This document shows positions 1-7,923 of a stretch of 64,000 nucleotides of DNA, piece by piece (the stretch's first letter is position 1; the number at the start of each line of letters is the position of its first letter). The DNA comes from Streptomyces sp. SDr-06 (GTDB taxonomy: Bacteria; Actinomycetota; Actinomycetes; Streptomycetales; Streptomycetaceae). The notes beneath the pieces were generated by a model. It did not search any database. It saw only the letters and a list, made by a program, of their open reading frames with translations, and had not been told where the DNA came from. The stretch lies in contig NZ_QOLA01000012.1 in the NCBI RefSeq assembly GCF_003324565.1, positions 176,322 through 240,321 on the forward strand, given 5' to 3'. The position numbers and the translations under genes were made by a program.

Positions 1-441
1 ATCCAGAAGGCGCTGGAGAAGGCCGGCTTCCAGGTGGACCGCAAGGCCGTCGACCCGACCTCGTACTACACGGTGGTCGGCAAGCTGAGCACCCCGTACG
101 ACATGTACCGCACCGGCTGGGGCGCCGACTGGCCCAACGGTTCCACGGTCGTGCCGCCCACCATGGACGGGCGCAACCTCGCGGACGGCACCAACAACTA
201 CCCGTTCCTGAACGACCCGAAGGTCAACTCCGAGATCGACCGGATCAGCATGATCACGGACCTGCCCAAGCAGGCGGCCGAGTGGGAGAACCTCTCCGAA
301 TACGTGCTGCAGACCGACTCGGCACAGATTCCGTTCCTCTTCGACAAGTACTTCAACGTGTACGGTTCCGGCCTCGGCGGCGTGACCTACAACCAGGTCT
401 ACGGAACGATCAACCCGAACACGATCTTCGTCAAGCAATAG
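1..441 (+). CDS. Peptide ABC transporter substrate-binding protein, C-terminal part (5' truncated)
   Basis: The reading frame is open from base 1 and ends at a TAG at 439-441, so only the last 146 residues of an extracytoplasmic solute-binding protein (family 5, OppA/DppA type) are present. The visible part has the usual C-terminal layout of the family: a Tyr/Trp-rich stretch (YDMYRTGWGADWPNG), then AEWENLSEYVLQTDSAQIP, where a near-terminal helix and the 'IP' turn precede the last strand. It is followed by a permease and two ATPases on the same strand, so it should deliver peptides to that transporter. The start, signal peptide and lipobox lie outside the window. The order resembles the bldK locus of S. 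coelicolor, but orthology cannot be decided from this fragment. Confidence 0.9.
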   Translation: MQKALEKAGFQVDRKAVDPTSYYTVVGKLSTPYDMYRTGWGADWPNGSTVVPPTMDGRNLADGTNNYPFLNDPKVNSEIDRISMITDLPKQAAEWENLSEYVLQTDSAQIPFLFDKYFNVYGSGLGGVTYNQVYGTINPNTIFVKQ

Positions 442-452
442 CACCTGCGGCT

Positions 453-487
453 CGGCGTTCCCGGCCCGGACCGGGCCGGGAACGCCG
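453..487 (+). terminator. Strong hairpin between binding-protein and permease genes
   Basis: A near-perfect inverted repeat (left arm 453-469, right arm 471-487; CGGCGTTCCCGGCCCGG and its complement) starts 12 bp after the stop codon. There is no T tract. In this position it probably acts as a partial terminator or as a 3' stabiliser of the binding-protein mRNA, so that binding protein is made in excess over the membrane parts (inference). Confidence 0.7.
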
Positions 488-510
488 CATAGCGACGGAA
501 GAGTCAGCCG

Positions 511-1488
511 ATGTTCCGTTTCCTTGTGCGCCGCGTGCTCGGTGCCATGGTCATCCTGGTTCTGATCAGCATGATCACCTATTTCCTCTTCTTCTTCCTG
601 CCCTCCGATCCGGCACTGCTTTCCTGCGGAAAGCAGTGTGACGCGCAGAACGTGGCCCTGATCCGCAAGAACCTCGGGCTCGACCTGCCGATCTGGACCC
701 AGTACTGGCATTACATGGTGGGCATATTCGCCGGCCGCCACATGCCCATCGGCGACTGCCCGGCCCCCTGCTTCGGCTACTCCTTCGCCAACCAGCAGCC
801 CGTCTGGGGCACGATCTCCGACAGCTACCCGACCACGCTGACGCTGGCCGTCGGCGGCGCGGCGGTCTTCCTCACCGTCGGCGTCTCGCTCGGCCTCGTC
901 TCGGCCTGGCGGCAGGGTACGGTCTTCGACCGGATCGCCAGCTCCGCCTCGCTGCTCGGGCAGTCGGTGCAGATCTACTTCATCGGACCGCTCGCGATCC
1001 TGCTCTTCTCCACCAAGCTGGGCTGGCTGGACCGCGGCCACGACGTGGACTGGAAGCACGACGTCCTGGGCTCCGTCTCCGGGATGATCCTGCCGTGCCT
1101 GGTCCTCTCGGTGATCTTCTGGTCCAACTACAGCCGCCAGACCCGGTCGTTGATGGTCGAGCAGCTCTCGGAGGACCACATCAGGGCGGCCCGCGCCAAG
1201 GGCATGTCGTCCCGGTACGTCTTCCTGCGGTACGCCCTGCGCGGCGCGATGGCCACCATCATCACCATCTTCGGCGTGGACCTGAGCGCGGTGCTCGGCG
1301 GCGCGATCATCACCGAGGTCACCTTCGGCCTGCACGGCCTCGGACTGCTCTCGGTGGAGGCCGTGCTCCGCAGCGACCTGCCCCTGGAGATGGCGGTCAT
1401 GCTCATCGGCGCCACCCTCATCGTCGTCTCCAACATCGTCGTCGACCTCGCGTACGCCTTCATCGACCCCCGGATCAGGCTCAGTTGA
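511..1488 (+). CDS. Peptide ABC transporter permease (DppB/OppB type)
   Basis: This is a 325-aa integral membrane subunit of an oligopeptide importer. It begins with the typical MFRFLVRRVLG helix of DppB-type permeases, has about six membrane segments, and carries the EAA coupling loop around residues 210-245 (DHIRAARAKGMSSRYVFLRYALR), which docks on the ATPases. It ends with the family signature DLAYAFIDPRIRLS. The first extracytoplasmic loop is long and contains two close cysteine pairs (C39/C43 and C83/C87). The ATG is the first possible start after the hairpin. The second permease needed for a functional heterodimer is not downstream, so it presumably lies upstream of the truncated binding protein, as in bldK-type operons. 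Confidence 0.92.
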   Translation: MFRFLVRRVLGAMVILVLISMITYFLFFFLPSDPALLSCGKQCDAQNVALIRKNLGLDLPIWTQYWHYMVGIFAGRHMPIGDCPAPCFGYSFANQQPVWGTISDSYPTTLTLAVGGAAVFLTVGVSLGLVSAWRQGTVFDRIASSASLLGQSVQIYFIGPLAILLFSTKLGWLDRGHDVDWKHDVLGSVSGMILPCLVLSVIFWSNYSRQTRSLMVEQLSEDHIRAARAKGMSSRYVFLRYALRGAMATIITIFGVDLSAVLGGAIITEVTFGLHGLGLLSVEAVLRSDLPLEMAVMLIGATLIVVSNIVVDLAYAFIDPRIRLS

Positions 1489-1516
1489 GGCCCGCAGACC
1501 TCCAGGAGAACCGCCC

Positions 1517-2584
1517 GTGTCCACGTTGAGCCAGACCGCGGCCGAGCCGGCCGCACAACCGGCCTCCGCCTTCCTCTCGGTCCGGGACCTGTACGTCCAC
1601 TTCGCCACCGAGGACGGCACCGTCAAGGCCGTCGACGGCCTCTCCTTCGATCTGGAGCGCGGCTCCACGCTCGGCATCGTCGGCGAGTCGGGCTCCGGCA
1701 AGTCGGTGACCAACCTCGCGGTCCTGGGGCTGCACAACCCGCGCAACACCACGATCCGGGGCGAGATCCTGCTGGACGGGCAGGAGCTGACCGGCGCCAC
1801 CGAACGGCAGCTGAACCGGCTGCGCGGCAAGAAGATGGCGATGATCTTCCAGGACTCGCTGGCCGCGCTCTCGCCCTTCTACACGGTGGGCCGGCAGATC
1901 GCCGAGCCCTTCATGAAGCACACCGGCGCCTCCCGCCGCGAGGCGCGGTCGCGGGCCGTGGACATGCTGCGCAAGGTCGGCATCCCGCAGCCCGAGCTGC
2001 GCGTCGACGACTACCCGCACCAGTTCTCCGGCGGCATGCGCCAGCGCGCGATGATCGCGATGGCGCTGGTCTGCGACCCGGAGCTGATGATCGCGGACGA
2101 GCCCACCACGGCGCTCGACGTGACGGTCCAGGCGCAGATCCTCGACCTGCTCAAGGACCTCCAGCAGGAGACCGGGGCGGCGATCATCATCATCACCCAC
2201 GACCTGGGGGTGATCGCCAAGACCGCCGACGACGTGATGGTGATGTACGCGGGCCGCTGCGTGGAGCGCGGCACCGTCAAGGACGTGATGCACCGGCCTC
2301 AGCACCCCTACAGCTGGGGGCTCATCAGCTCCATCCCGCGCCTGGACTCCTCCGTGGAGACCCCGCTGGTGCCGATCCCCGGCACCCCGCCGAGCCTGCT
2401 CTCGCCGCCACCGGGCTGCCCCTTCCATCCCCGGTGCGGCTTCAGCGACCAGGTCGCGGGCGGCGCCTGCCACACCGTCCGCCCCGAACTCCCCGAGCAC
2501 CAACGGCGTGGCGCCGCCTGCCACTTGACGGACGAGCAGAAGGAGTCCGTCTTCACCGAGCAGATCCGCCCCCGGCTGCGTTGA
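1517..2584 (+). CDS. Peptide ABC transporter ATPase (DppD/OppD type)
   Basis: A 355-aa nucleotide-binding subunit that powers peptide import from the cytoplasmic face. Walker A is GESGSGKS at residues 56-63, the ABC signature QFSGGMRQR is near 173, Walker B with DEPTTALDV is near 195, and the switch histidine is in ITHDLGV. A C-terminal oligopeptide-transporter extension with a Cys-rich motif (GCPFHPRCGF) follows; in this family it can hold a [4Fe-4S] cluster. The GTG start has AGGAG at about 1503-1507. The gene starts 28 bp after the permease and is followed 20 bp later by the second ATPase, so the genes form one operon. Confidence 0.93.
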   Translation: MSTLSQTAAEPAAQPASAFLSVRDLYVHFATEDGTVKAVDGLSFDLERGSTLGIVGESGSGKSVTNLAVLGLHNPRNTTIRGEILLDGQELTGATERQLNRLRGKKMAMIFQDSLAALSPFYTVGRQIAEPFMKHTGASRREARSRAVDMLRKVGIPQPELRVDDYPHQFSGGMRQRAMIAMALVCDPELMIADEPTTALDVTVQAQILDLLKDLQQETGAAIIIITHDLGVIAKTADDVMVMYAGRCVERGTVKDVMHRPQHPYSWGLISSIPRLDSSVETPLVPIPGTPPSLLSPPPGCPFHPRCGFSDQVAGGACHTVRPELPEHQRRGAACHLTDEQKESVFTEQIRPRLR

Positions 2585-2604
2585 GAAGGATGCGGGACAT
2601 CGCC

Positions 2605-3741
2605 ATGAGTGAGAAAGCCACCAGCGTCGCCACGGCCCGGGACACCGTGCCCGCGCCCCGGCCCGCCGACGGCGCGCCGCTGCTCGAAGTCACCGGACTG
2701 GTCAAACACTTCCCGATCACCATGGGGTTCCTCGTCAAACGGCACGTCGGCGACGTGCGCGCGGTGGACGGCATCGACTTCAGCATCGGCCGGGGCGAGA
2801 CCCTCGGCCTGGTCGGCGAGTCCGGCTGCGGCAAGTCGACCACCGGGCGCCTGGTCACCCGCCTCCTCGAACCCACCGCCGGGCGGATCGCCTACGCCGG
2901 CCGGGACATCACGCACGCCAACCGCCGCGCCCTCGCGCCGATCAGGTCCGAGATCCAGATGATCTTCCAGGACCCGTACGCCTCGCTCAACCCGCGCCAG
3001 ACGGTCGGCAACATCATCGCCAACCCGATGGTGGTCAACGGCATCAAACCGCCCGGCGGGATCGAACGGCGGGTCCGCGAGCTCCTGGAGACCGTCGGCC
3101 TGAACCCCGAGCACTACAACCGCTTCCCGCACGAGTTCTCCGGCGGCCAGCGCCAACGCATCGGCGTGGCACGGGCGTTGGGCATGGGACCCAAGCTGAT
3201 CGTGGCCGACGAGCCGGTCTCCGCCCTGGACGTGTCGATCCAGGCGCAGGTGGTCAACCTGCTCCAGGACCTCCAGCGGGAGCTCGACATCGCCTTCCTG
3301 TTCATCGCGCACGACCTGGCGATCGTGCGGCACTTCTCGCAGCGGGTCGCGGTCATGTACCTGGGCCGGATCGTGGAGGTCGGCGACCGCGAGTCGATCT
3401 ATCGGCGCCCGCGCCACCCGTACACCCACGCCCTGCTCTCGGCCGTGCCCGAGGCCGTGGTGGAGGAGGAGGGCGAGGGGCGCGAGCGCATCCGGCTCGC
3501 CGGGGACGTGCCCTCGCCCGTGAACCCGCCGTCGGGCTGCCGCTTCCGTACCCGGTGCTGGAAGGCGCGGGACAAGTGCGCCGACGAGACGCCGCCGCTG
3601 GTGCGGATCGAGGGGAACCGGGAGGGGCATCTGACCGCGTGCCACTTCCCCGAGGAACCGACGGTCACGGCTCGGGACGAGGACGTGGTCCTCGACCCCG
3701 CTCTCGCCGCGATCGAGGAGGCGACGGACACCGCCCGTTGA
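2605..3741 (+). CDS. Peptide ABC transporter ATPase (DppF/OppF type)
   Basis: The second nucleotide-binding subunit (378 aa from this start) pairs with the DppD-type ATPase. Walker A is GESGCGKS at residues 71-78, followed by EFSGGQRQR (signature), DEPVSALDVS (Walker B) and the switch region FIAHDLAIVR. The C-terminal segment has the family motif SGCRFRTRCWKARDKC. The ATG at 2605 is preceded by GAGAAGG at 2583-2589, a slightly long spacing of 15 nt; an in-frame ATG at 2590 directly abuts that ribosome site and is less likely. This is the last gene of the operon. It converges on the minus-strand transporter that ends at 3947. Confidence 0.92.
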   Translation: MSEKATSVATARDTVPAPRPADGAPLLEVTGLVKHFPITMGFLVKRHVGDVRAVDGIDFSIGRGETLGLVGESGCGKSTTGRLVTRLLEPTAGRIAYAGRDITHANRRALAPIRSEIQMIFQDPYASLNPRQTVGNIIANPMVVNGIKPPGGIERRVRELLETVGLNPEHYNRFPHEFSGGQRQRIGVARALGMGPKLIVADEPVSALDVSIQAQVVNLLQDLQRELDIAFLFIAHDLAIVRHFSQRVAVMYLGRIVEVGDRESIYRRPRHPYTHALLSAVPEAVVEEEGEGRERIRLAGDVPSPVNPPSGCRFRTRCWKARDKCADETPPLVRIEGNREGHLTACHFPEEPTVTARDEDVVLDPALAAIEEATDTAR

Positions 3742-3824
3742 CCCGAGTTCGTAGTGCCTCCGCTCGGAGCCGGGGCCCGCGCCCGCACACCCCGTGTTCA
3801 CCACCGCGGGCGCGGCCCTTGGCG

Positions 3825-3938
3825 TACAACCCGCCACCACGCCCCCAAGGGGCCTCGAACCTTGGCGTGCGGCCCACCACCACGCCCCCAAGGGGCGCGG
3901 GGAACTGCGCGATCAGCCCCCACCGGCCCGCGGCCGAA
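3825..3938. repeat. Streptomyces-type intergenic repeat in the convergent gap
   Basis: The 205-bp gap between two convergent ATPase genes (3742-3946) has no gene. It holds two tandem copies of CCACCACGCCCCCAAGGGGC (about 3834-3853 and 3878-3897). The second runs into GGGGCGCGGGGAACTGCGCG at 3892-3911 and then CCCCCACCGGCCCGC. The same block recurs twice at 26.4-26.6 kb. The element lies between converging 3' ends, so a role in ending or processing both transcripts is plausible but not shown. Confidence 0.7.
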
Positions 3939-3946
3939 GCGCGACC

Positions 3947-4978
3947 TCACCCCGCCGGTGGCACGACCCGCTTCTCCTCCGCGAAGTGGCAGGCCGAGGG
4001 GTGGTGCGCCGGGCCCTCCACGTGCCGGAACTCGGCCGGCACCGCCAGCAGCGGCACCTCCTGTGCACACCGCTCCCGCGCCTTCCAGCAGCGGGTACGG
4101 AAGCGGCAGCCGGACGGCGGGTTCGCGGGCGAGGGCACGTCGCCGGTGAGGATGATCCGCTCGCGGTGCTTGCGCGCGGAGGGGTCGGGCACCGGCACCG
4201 CGGAGAGCAGCGCCTGGGTGTAGGGGTGGGTGGGGTGGTCGTAGATCTGCTCGTCGCGGCCGATCTCGACGATCCGGCCCAGGTACATCACACCGACCCG
4301 GTCGGAGATGTGCCGCACGATCGACAGGTCGTGCGCGATGAAGACGTAACTGAGGGAGAACTCGCTCTGGAGGCGGTCCAGCAGGTTGACGACCTGGGCC
4401 TGGACCGACACGTCGAGTGCGGAGACCGGTTCATCCGCGACGATGATCTGCGGCCGGAGCGCCAACCCCCGTGCGATGCCGATGCGTTGACGCTGGCCGC
4501 CGCTGAACTGGTGCGGGTAGCGGTTGATGTACTCCGGGTTCAGCCCGACCACGTCGAGCAGGTCCTGCACCTTCCTGCGGCGGTCGCCCTTGGGAGCCAC
4601 CTCGGGGTGGATCTCGTACGGCTCCCCGATGATGTCGCCGACCGTCATGCGCGGGTTCAGCGAGGTGTAGGGGTCCTGGAAGACCATCTGGATGTTGCGG
4701 CGCACCGCCTTGAGGGCGCGGCCCGACATCCGGGTGAGGTCCTCGCCCTTGTACATGATCTGCCCGGCCGTCGGGCGCTCCAGGTTGACCAGCATCTTGG
4801 CGACCGTCGACTTGCCGCAGCCGGACTCGCCGACGATGCCCAGCGTCTCGCCCGCCGCGAGGGCGAAGGAGACCCCGTCGACCGCCTTCACCGCGCCGAC
4901 CTGCTTCTTGAAGAGGAGGCCCTGGGTCAGCGGATAGTGCTTGACCAGCTCCCTGACCTCCAGAATGGCCTCAGCCAT
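3947..4978 (-). CDS. Peptide ABC transporter ATPase (DppF/OppF type), operon B
   Basis: The last gene of the minus-strand operon 3947-9552 encodes a 343-aa ATPase. Walker A GESGCGKS is at residues 50-57, with HQFSGGQRQR, DEPVSALDVS and FIAHDLSIVR further on, and the C-terminal SGCRFRTRCWKARERC motif. The ATG is preceded by GGAAGGAGA at a good distance and overlaps the stop of the upstream ATPase gene by 8 bp, so translation is probably coupled. Its central part is almost identical to the ATPase at 9714-10862, down to the DNA (for example 4585-4660 against 10345-10420), which points to tandem duplication of the whole operon or later gene conversion. Confidence 0.93.
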   Translation of the reverse strand: MAEAILEVRELVKHYPLTQGLLFKKQVGAVKAVDGVSFALAAGETLGIVGESGCGKSTVAKMLVNLERPTAGQIMYKGEDLTRMSGRALKAVRRNIQMVFQDPYTSLNPRMTVGDIIGEPYEIHPEVAPKGDRRRKVQDLLDVVGLNPEYINRYPHQFSGGQRQRIGIARGLALRPQIIVADEPVSALDVSVQAQVVNLLDRLQSEFSLSYVFIAHDLSIVRHISDRVGVMYLGRIVEIGRDEQIYDHPTHPYTQALLSAVPVPDPSARKHRERIILTGDVPSPANPPSGCRFRTRCWKARERCAQEVPLLAVPAEFRHVEGPAHHPSACHFAEEKRVVPPAG

Positions 4979-5945
4979 CGAGGGTCTCCTTCCAGAAGAA
5001 GCACGCGCTCTGCCGGTCGGCGCCCACCTCGAACAGCGGCGGTACCTCGGTGCGGCAGATGTCCTGGGCCATCGGGCAGCGCGGGTTGAAGGCGCAGCCG
5101 GGCGGGATGTGCATCAGGTTGGGCGGCAGTCCCTTGATCGCGTACAGCTCCCGGCCCTTCTGGTCCAGGCGCGGGATCGAGGCGAGCAGTCCCTTGGTGT
5201 ACGGGTGGGCGGGCTTCTGGTAGATCTCGTGCACCGGGGCCTGCTCGACGATGCGGCCCGCGTACATCACCGCGATCTTGTCCGCGACGTCGGCGACCAC
5301 GCCCAGGTCGTGGGTGATCAGGATCAGGCCCATGTCGAGCTCGCGCCGCAACTCGGCCAGCAGGTCCATGACCTGGGCCTGGACGGTGACGTCGAGGGCG
5401 GTGGTCGGCTCGTCCGCGATGATCAGGGAGGGCTCAAGTGCCATCGCCATCGCGATCATGATGCGCTGGCGCATGCCGCCGGAGAACTGGTGCGGGTACT
5501 GCCCGACCCGCTCCTTGGCGGCCGGGATGCGCACCCGGTCCATGAGCTCGACGGCCCTGGCCCTGCCGTCCTTGCGCGACATGCCGCGGTGGACGGTGAA
5601 CATCTCCGAGAGCTGGTCGCCCACGCTGAGCACCGGGTTCAGCGAGGACAGCGCGTCCTGGAAGATCATGGCCATCCCGGAGCCGCGGACCTTGCGGCGC
5701 TCGTCCTCCTTGAGCTTCAGGAGGTCCTGGCCCTTGAACAGGATCTCGCCGCCCGTGATCCGCCCGGGGGGCATGTCGAGGATGCCCATCACGGCCTGCG
5801 CGGTGACGGACTTGCCGGAGCCCGACTCGCCGAGCACGGCCAGGGTCTCGCCCGCCCCGACCGCGTAGTCGACCCCGTTGACGGCCTTGGCGACCCCGTC
5901 CCGCGTCCTGAACTCCACCTGGAGATCGCGCACTTCGAGCAGCAT
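4971..5945 (-). CDS. Peptide ABC transporter ATPase (DppD/OppD type), operon B
   Basis: A 324-aa nucleotide-binding subunit with Walker A GESGSGKS near residues 39-46, signature HQFSGGMRQR, Walker B DEPTTALDVT and ITHDLGVVAD. The C-terminal motif GCAFNPRCPMAQDIC is the Cys-rich oligopeptide-transporter domain. The start chosen is the ATG at 5945, 9 nt behind GAGGAG. An in-frame TTG at 5954 would abut that ribosome site and is rejected. It sits 13 bp after the DppC-type gene and overlaps the next ATPase gene. Its closest relative in the window is the gene at 10855-11913. Confidence 0.92.
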   Translation of the reverse strand: MLLEVRDLQVEFRTRDGVAKAVNGVDYAVGAGETLAVLGESGSGKSVTAQAVMGILDMPPGRITGGEILFKGQDLLKLKEDERRKVRGSGMAMIFQDALSSLNPVLSVGDQLSEMFTVHRGMSRKDGRARAVELMDRVRIPAAKERVGQYPHQFSGGMRQRIMIAMAMALEPSLIIADEPTTALDVTVQAQVMDLLAELRRELDMGLILITHDLGVVADVADKIAVMYAGRIVEQAPVHEIYQKPAHPYTKGLLASIPRLDQKGRELYAIKGLPPNLMHIPPGCAFNPRCPMAQDICRTEVPPLFEVGADRQSACFFWKETLDG

Positions 5946-5958
5946 GGCGTCCAACTCC

Positions 5959-6933
5959 TCAGCGCAGCTTGGGGTCGAGGGCGTCGCGCACCGCGTCGCC
6001 GAGCATGATGAACGCGAGCACCGTGACCGCGAGGGCCCCGGCCGGCCAGAGCAGCATGTGCGGGGCGTTGCGGATGTACTGGGAGGCGGCCGAGATGTCG
6101 ATGCCCCAGGAGACGGTGGGCGGCTTGAGGCCGACGCCGAGGTAGGACAGCGTCGCCTCCAGGGCGATGTAGGTGCCGAGCGCGATGGTCGCCACGACGA
6201 TGACGGGGGCGACCGCGTTGGGCGCGATGTGGCGCAGCAGCATGCGGGAGTTGGAGGCGCCGAGCGCCCGCGCCGCCTGCACGTAGTCGTTCTGCTTGGC
6301 GGTGATGACCGAGCCGCGCGCGATGCGGGCGATCTGCGGCCAGCCGAGCAGGATCATGAAGCCGATGACCGGCCAGACGGTGGAGGAGGTGACCACCGAC
6401 AGGAAGACCAGGCCGCCGAGGACGACCGGGATGCCGAAGAAGATGTCGGTGACGCGGGAGAGCAGCGCGTCCCAGCCGCCGCCGAAGAACCCGGCGAGCC
6501 CGCCGACGAAGGAGCCGAACAGGGCGACGCCGAGAGTGGTGCACACGCCGACGGTGACCGAGGTGCGGGCCCCGTAGACGGTCCGCGTGTAGACGTCGCA
6601 GCCCTGCCCGTTGTAGCCGAAGGGGTGGCCGGGCTGGGAGCCCTCCTGGGCCTTGGCGAGGTCGCACTTCAGGGGGTTGCCGTCGGCGATCAGGGAGGGC
6701 CACAGGGAGATGACGACCAGGAACAGGATGACGAGCGCCGAGATGATGAAGACGGGGTTGCGCCGCAGGTCGCGCCAGGCGTCCGACCACAGCGAGCGGG
6801 GCCGCTCGCTGGGCCCGGTGCCGAGCGGGCCGCCCGGAGTCCGCTCCAGGGTGGTGGCCTCGCTCGCGGCGAGGTCCATCGCGCCGCCGGCTCCCGTTCC
6901 GGCGATCGCTCCGTCGTCATAGGGCTCAGGCAT
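5959..6933 (-). CDS. Peptide ABC transporter permease (DppC/OppC type), operon B
   Basis: A 324-aa inner-membrane subunit. The cytoplasmic N-terminus ends in SLWSDAWRDLRRNPVFIIS, the hallmark lead-in to the first helix of DppC-type permeases. A periplasmic loop follows, then five further membrane segments with the EAA loop (NDYVQAARALGASNSRMLLRHIAPN) around residues 215-240. The C-terminus FIMLGDAVRDALDPKLR is also diagnostic. The ATG at 6933 overlaps the stop of the DppB-type gene by 8 bp and has GAGGA a few bases upstream. It forms the transmembrane channel with the product of 6926-7849. Confidence 0.93.
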   Translation of the reverse strand: MPEPYDDGAIAGTGAGGAMDLAASEATTLERTPGGPLGTGPSERPRSLWSDAWRDLRRNPVFIISALVILFLVVISLWPSLIADGNPLKCDLAKAQEGSQPGHPFGYNGQGCDVYTRTVYGARTSVTVGVCTTLGVALFGSFVGGLAGFFGGGWDALLSRVTDIFFGIPVVLGGLVFLSVVTSSTVWPVIGFMILLGWPQIARIARGSVITAKQNDYVQAARALGASNSRMLLRHIAPNAVAPVIVVATIALGTYIALEATLSYLGVGLKPPTVSWGIDISAASQYIRNAPHMLLWPAGALAVTVLAFIMLGDAVRDALDPKLR

Positions 6934-7849
6934 AGCGGATCCTCGGGTCGAGTACGGCGTACAGGAGGTCGACGATGAGGTTGGCGACCAGGAAGACCAG
7001 GACGAGCACGGTCACGAAGCCGACCACGGTCTGGGTGCTCTGGCGCAGGATGCCCTGGTAGAGCTGGTAGCCGACGCCGTGGATGTTGAAGATCCGCTCG
7101 GTCACGATCGCGCCGCCCATCAGCGCTCCGACGTCGGTGCCGATGAAGGTGACGACCGGGATCAGCGAGTTGCGCAGCAGGTGCCGGGTGATCACCCGGC
7201 GTCTTGGCAGCCCCTTGGCGACGGCGGTGCGCACGTAGTCGGCGCGCGCGTTCTCGGCGATCGAGGTGCGGGTGAGCCGGGTGACGTACGCCAGCGACAC
7301 GGACGCCAGCACCAGCCCGGGGATGAGGAGTTCGTTGAACGGCGCCTCGGGCGAGACGGTCGGTCTGATGACCCCCCATTCGACGCCGAGCAGCAGCTGG
7401 AGCAGCAGGCCCGTGACGAAGACCGGGATGGCGATGACGACAAGGGTCAGCATCAGCACCACCGTGTCGACGGGCCGCCCGCGCCGCAGCCCGGTGACCA
7501 CGCCCAGGCTGATGCCGATGACGATCTCGAAGAGGATCGCCACGATGGTCAGCCGGATGGTGACGGGGAACGCGGCGGACATCAGCTCGGTGACCTTCTG
7601 CCCGTTGAACGCGGTCCCGAAGTCGCCGGTGAACACGTTCCCCATGTAGGTCAGGTATTGCTGCCAGACCGGCTTGTCGAGGCCGAACTCCCGCTTGAGC
7701 TGGGCGGCGGTGGCGGGGTCGCACGCCTTGTCGCCGCAGAGCCCGGCGATCGGGTCGCCCATCACGTTCACCATGAGGAAGATCAGCAGCGTGGCCCCGA
7801 AGAAGACCGGGATCATCTGGAGCAGACGCCGGATCACATACCGTCCCAT
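6926..7849 (-). CDS. Peptide ABC transporter permease (DppB/OppB type), operon B
   Basis: A 307-aa integral membrane subunit starting MGRYVIRRLLQMIPV and ending LLYAVLDPRIRYA, both diagnostic for DppB-type permeases. The EAA coupling loop (ADYVRTAVAKGLPRRRVITRHLLRN) lies around residues 205-230. A Cys pair (LCGDKAC) lies in the first periplasmic loop. GGAGGG stands 6 nt before the ATG. A perfect hairpin (7881-7916) separates it from the binding-protein gene upstream, which suggests lower expression of the membrane genes than of the binding protein. Confidence 0.93.
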   Translation of the reverse strand: MGRYVIRRLLQMIPVFFGATLLIFLMVNVMGDPIAGLCGDKACDPATAAQLKREFGLDKPVWQQYLTYMGNVFTGDFGTAFNGQKVTELMSAAFPVTIRLTIVAILFEIVIGISLGVVTGLRRGRPVDTVVLMLTLVVIAIPVFVTGLLLQLLLGVEWGVIRPTVSPEAPFNELLIPGLVLASVSLAYVTRLTRTSIAENARADYVRTAVAKGLPRRRVITRHLLRNSLIPVVTFIGTDVGALMGGAIVTERIFNIHGVGYQLYQGILRQSTQTVVGFVTVLVLVFLVANLIVDLLYAVLDPRIRYA

Positions 7850-7880
7850 GAGGCCCTCCGGGGGTCGTCGGAACTCATCT

Positions 7881-7916
7881 GGGCGGTGGCCCGGCGCCGG
7901 TGCCGGGCCACCGCCC
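7881..7916 (-). terminator. Intercistronic hairpin after the operon B binding-protein gene
   Basis: A perfect 15-bp stem (7881-7895 with 7902-7916) and 6-nt loop lie in the 74-bp gap between the binding-protein stop (7924) and the permease start (7849). There is no T tract. It probably attenuates read-through or protects the upstream mRNA. Confidence 0.75.
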
Positions 7917-7923
7917 TACGGCG

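Noticed and set aside
1..3741. Naming the first transporter bldKB-KE
   Set aside because: The order fits, but the binding protein is truncated and other Streptomyces peptide transporters share the order; symbols would overstate the evidence.
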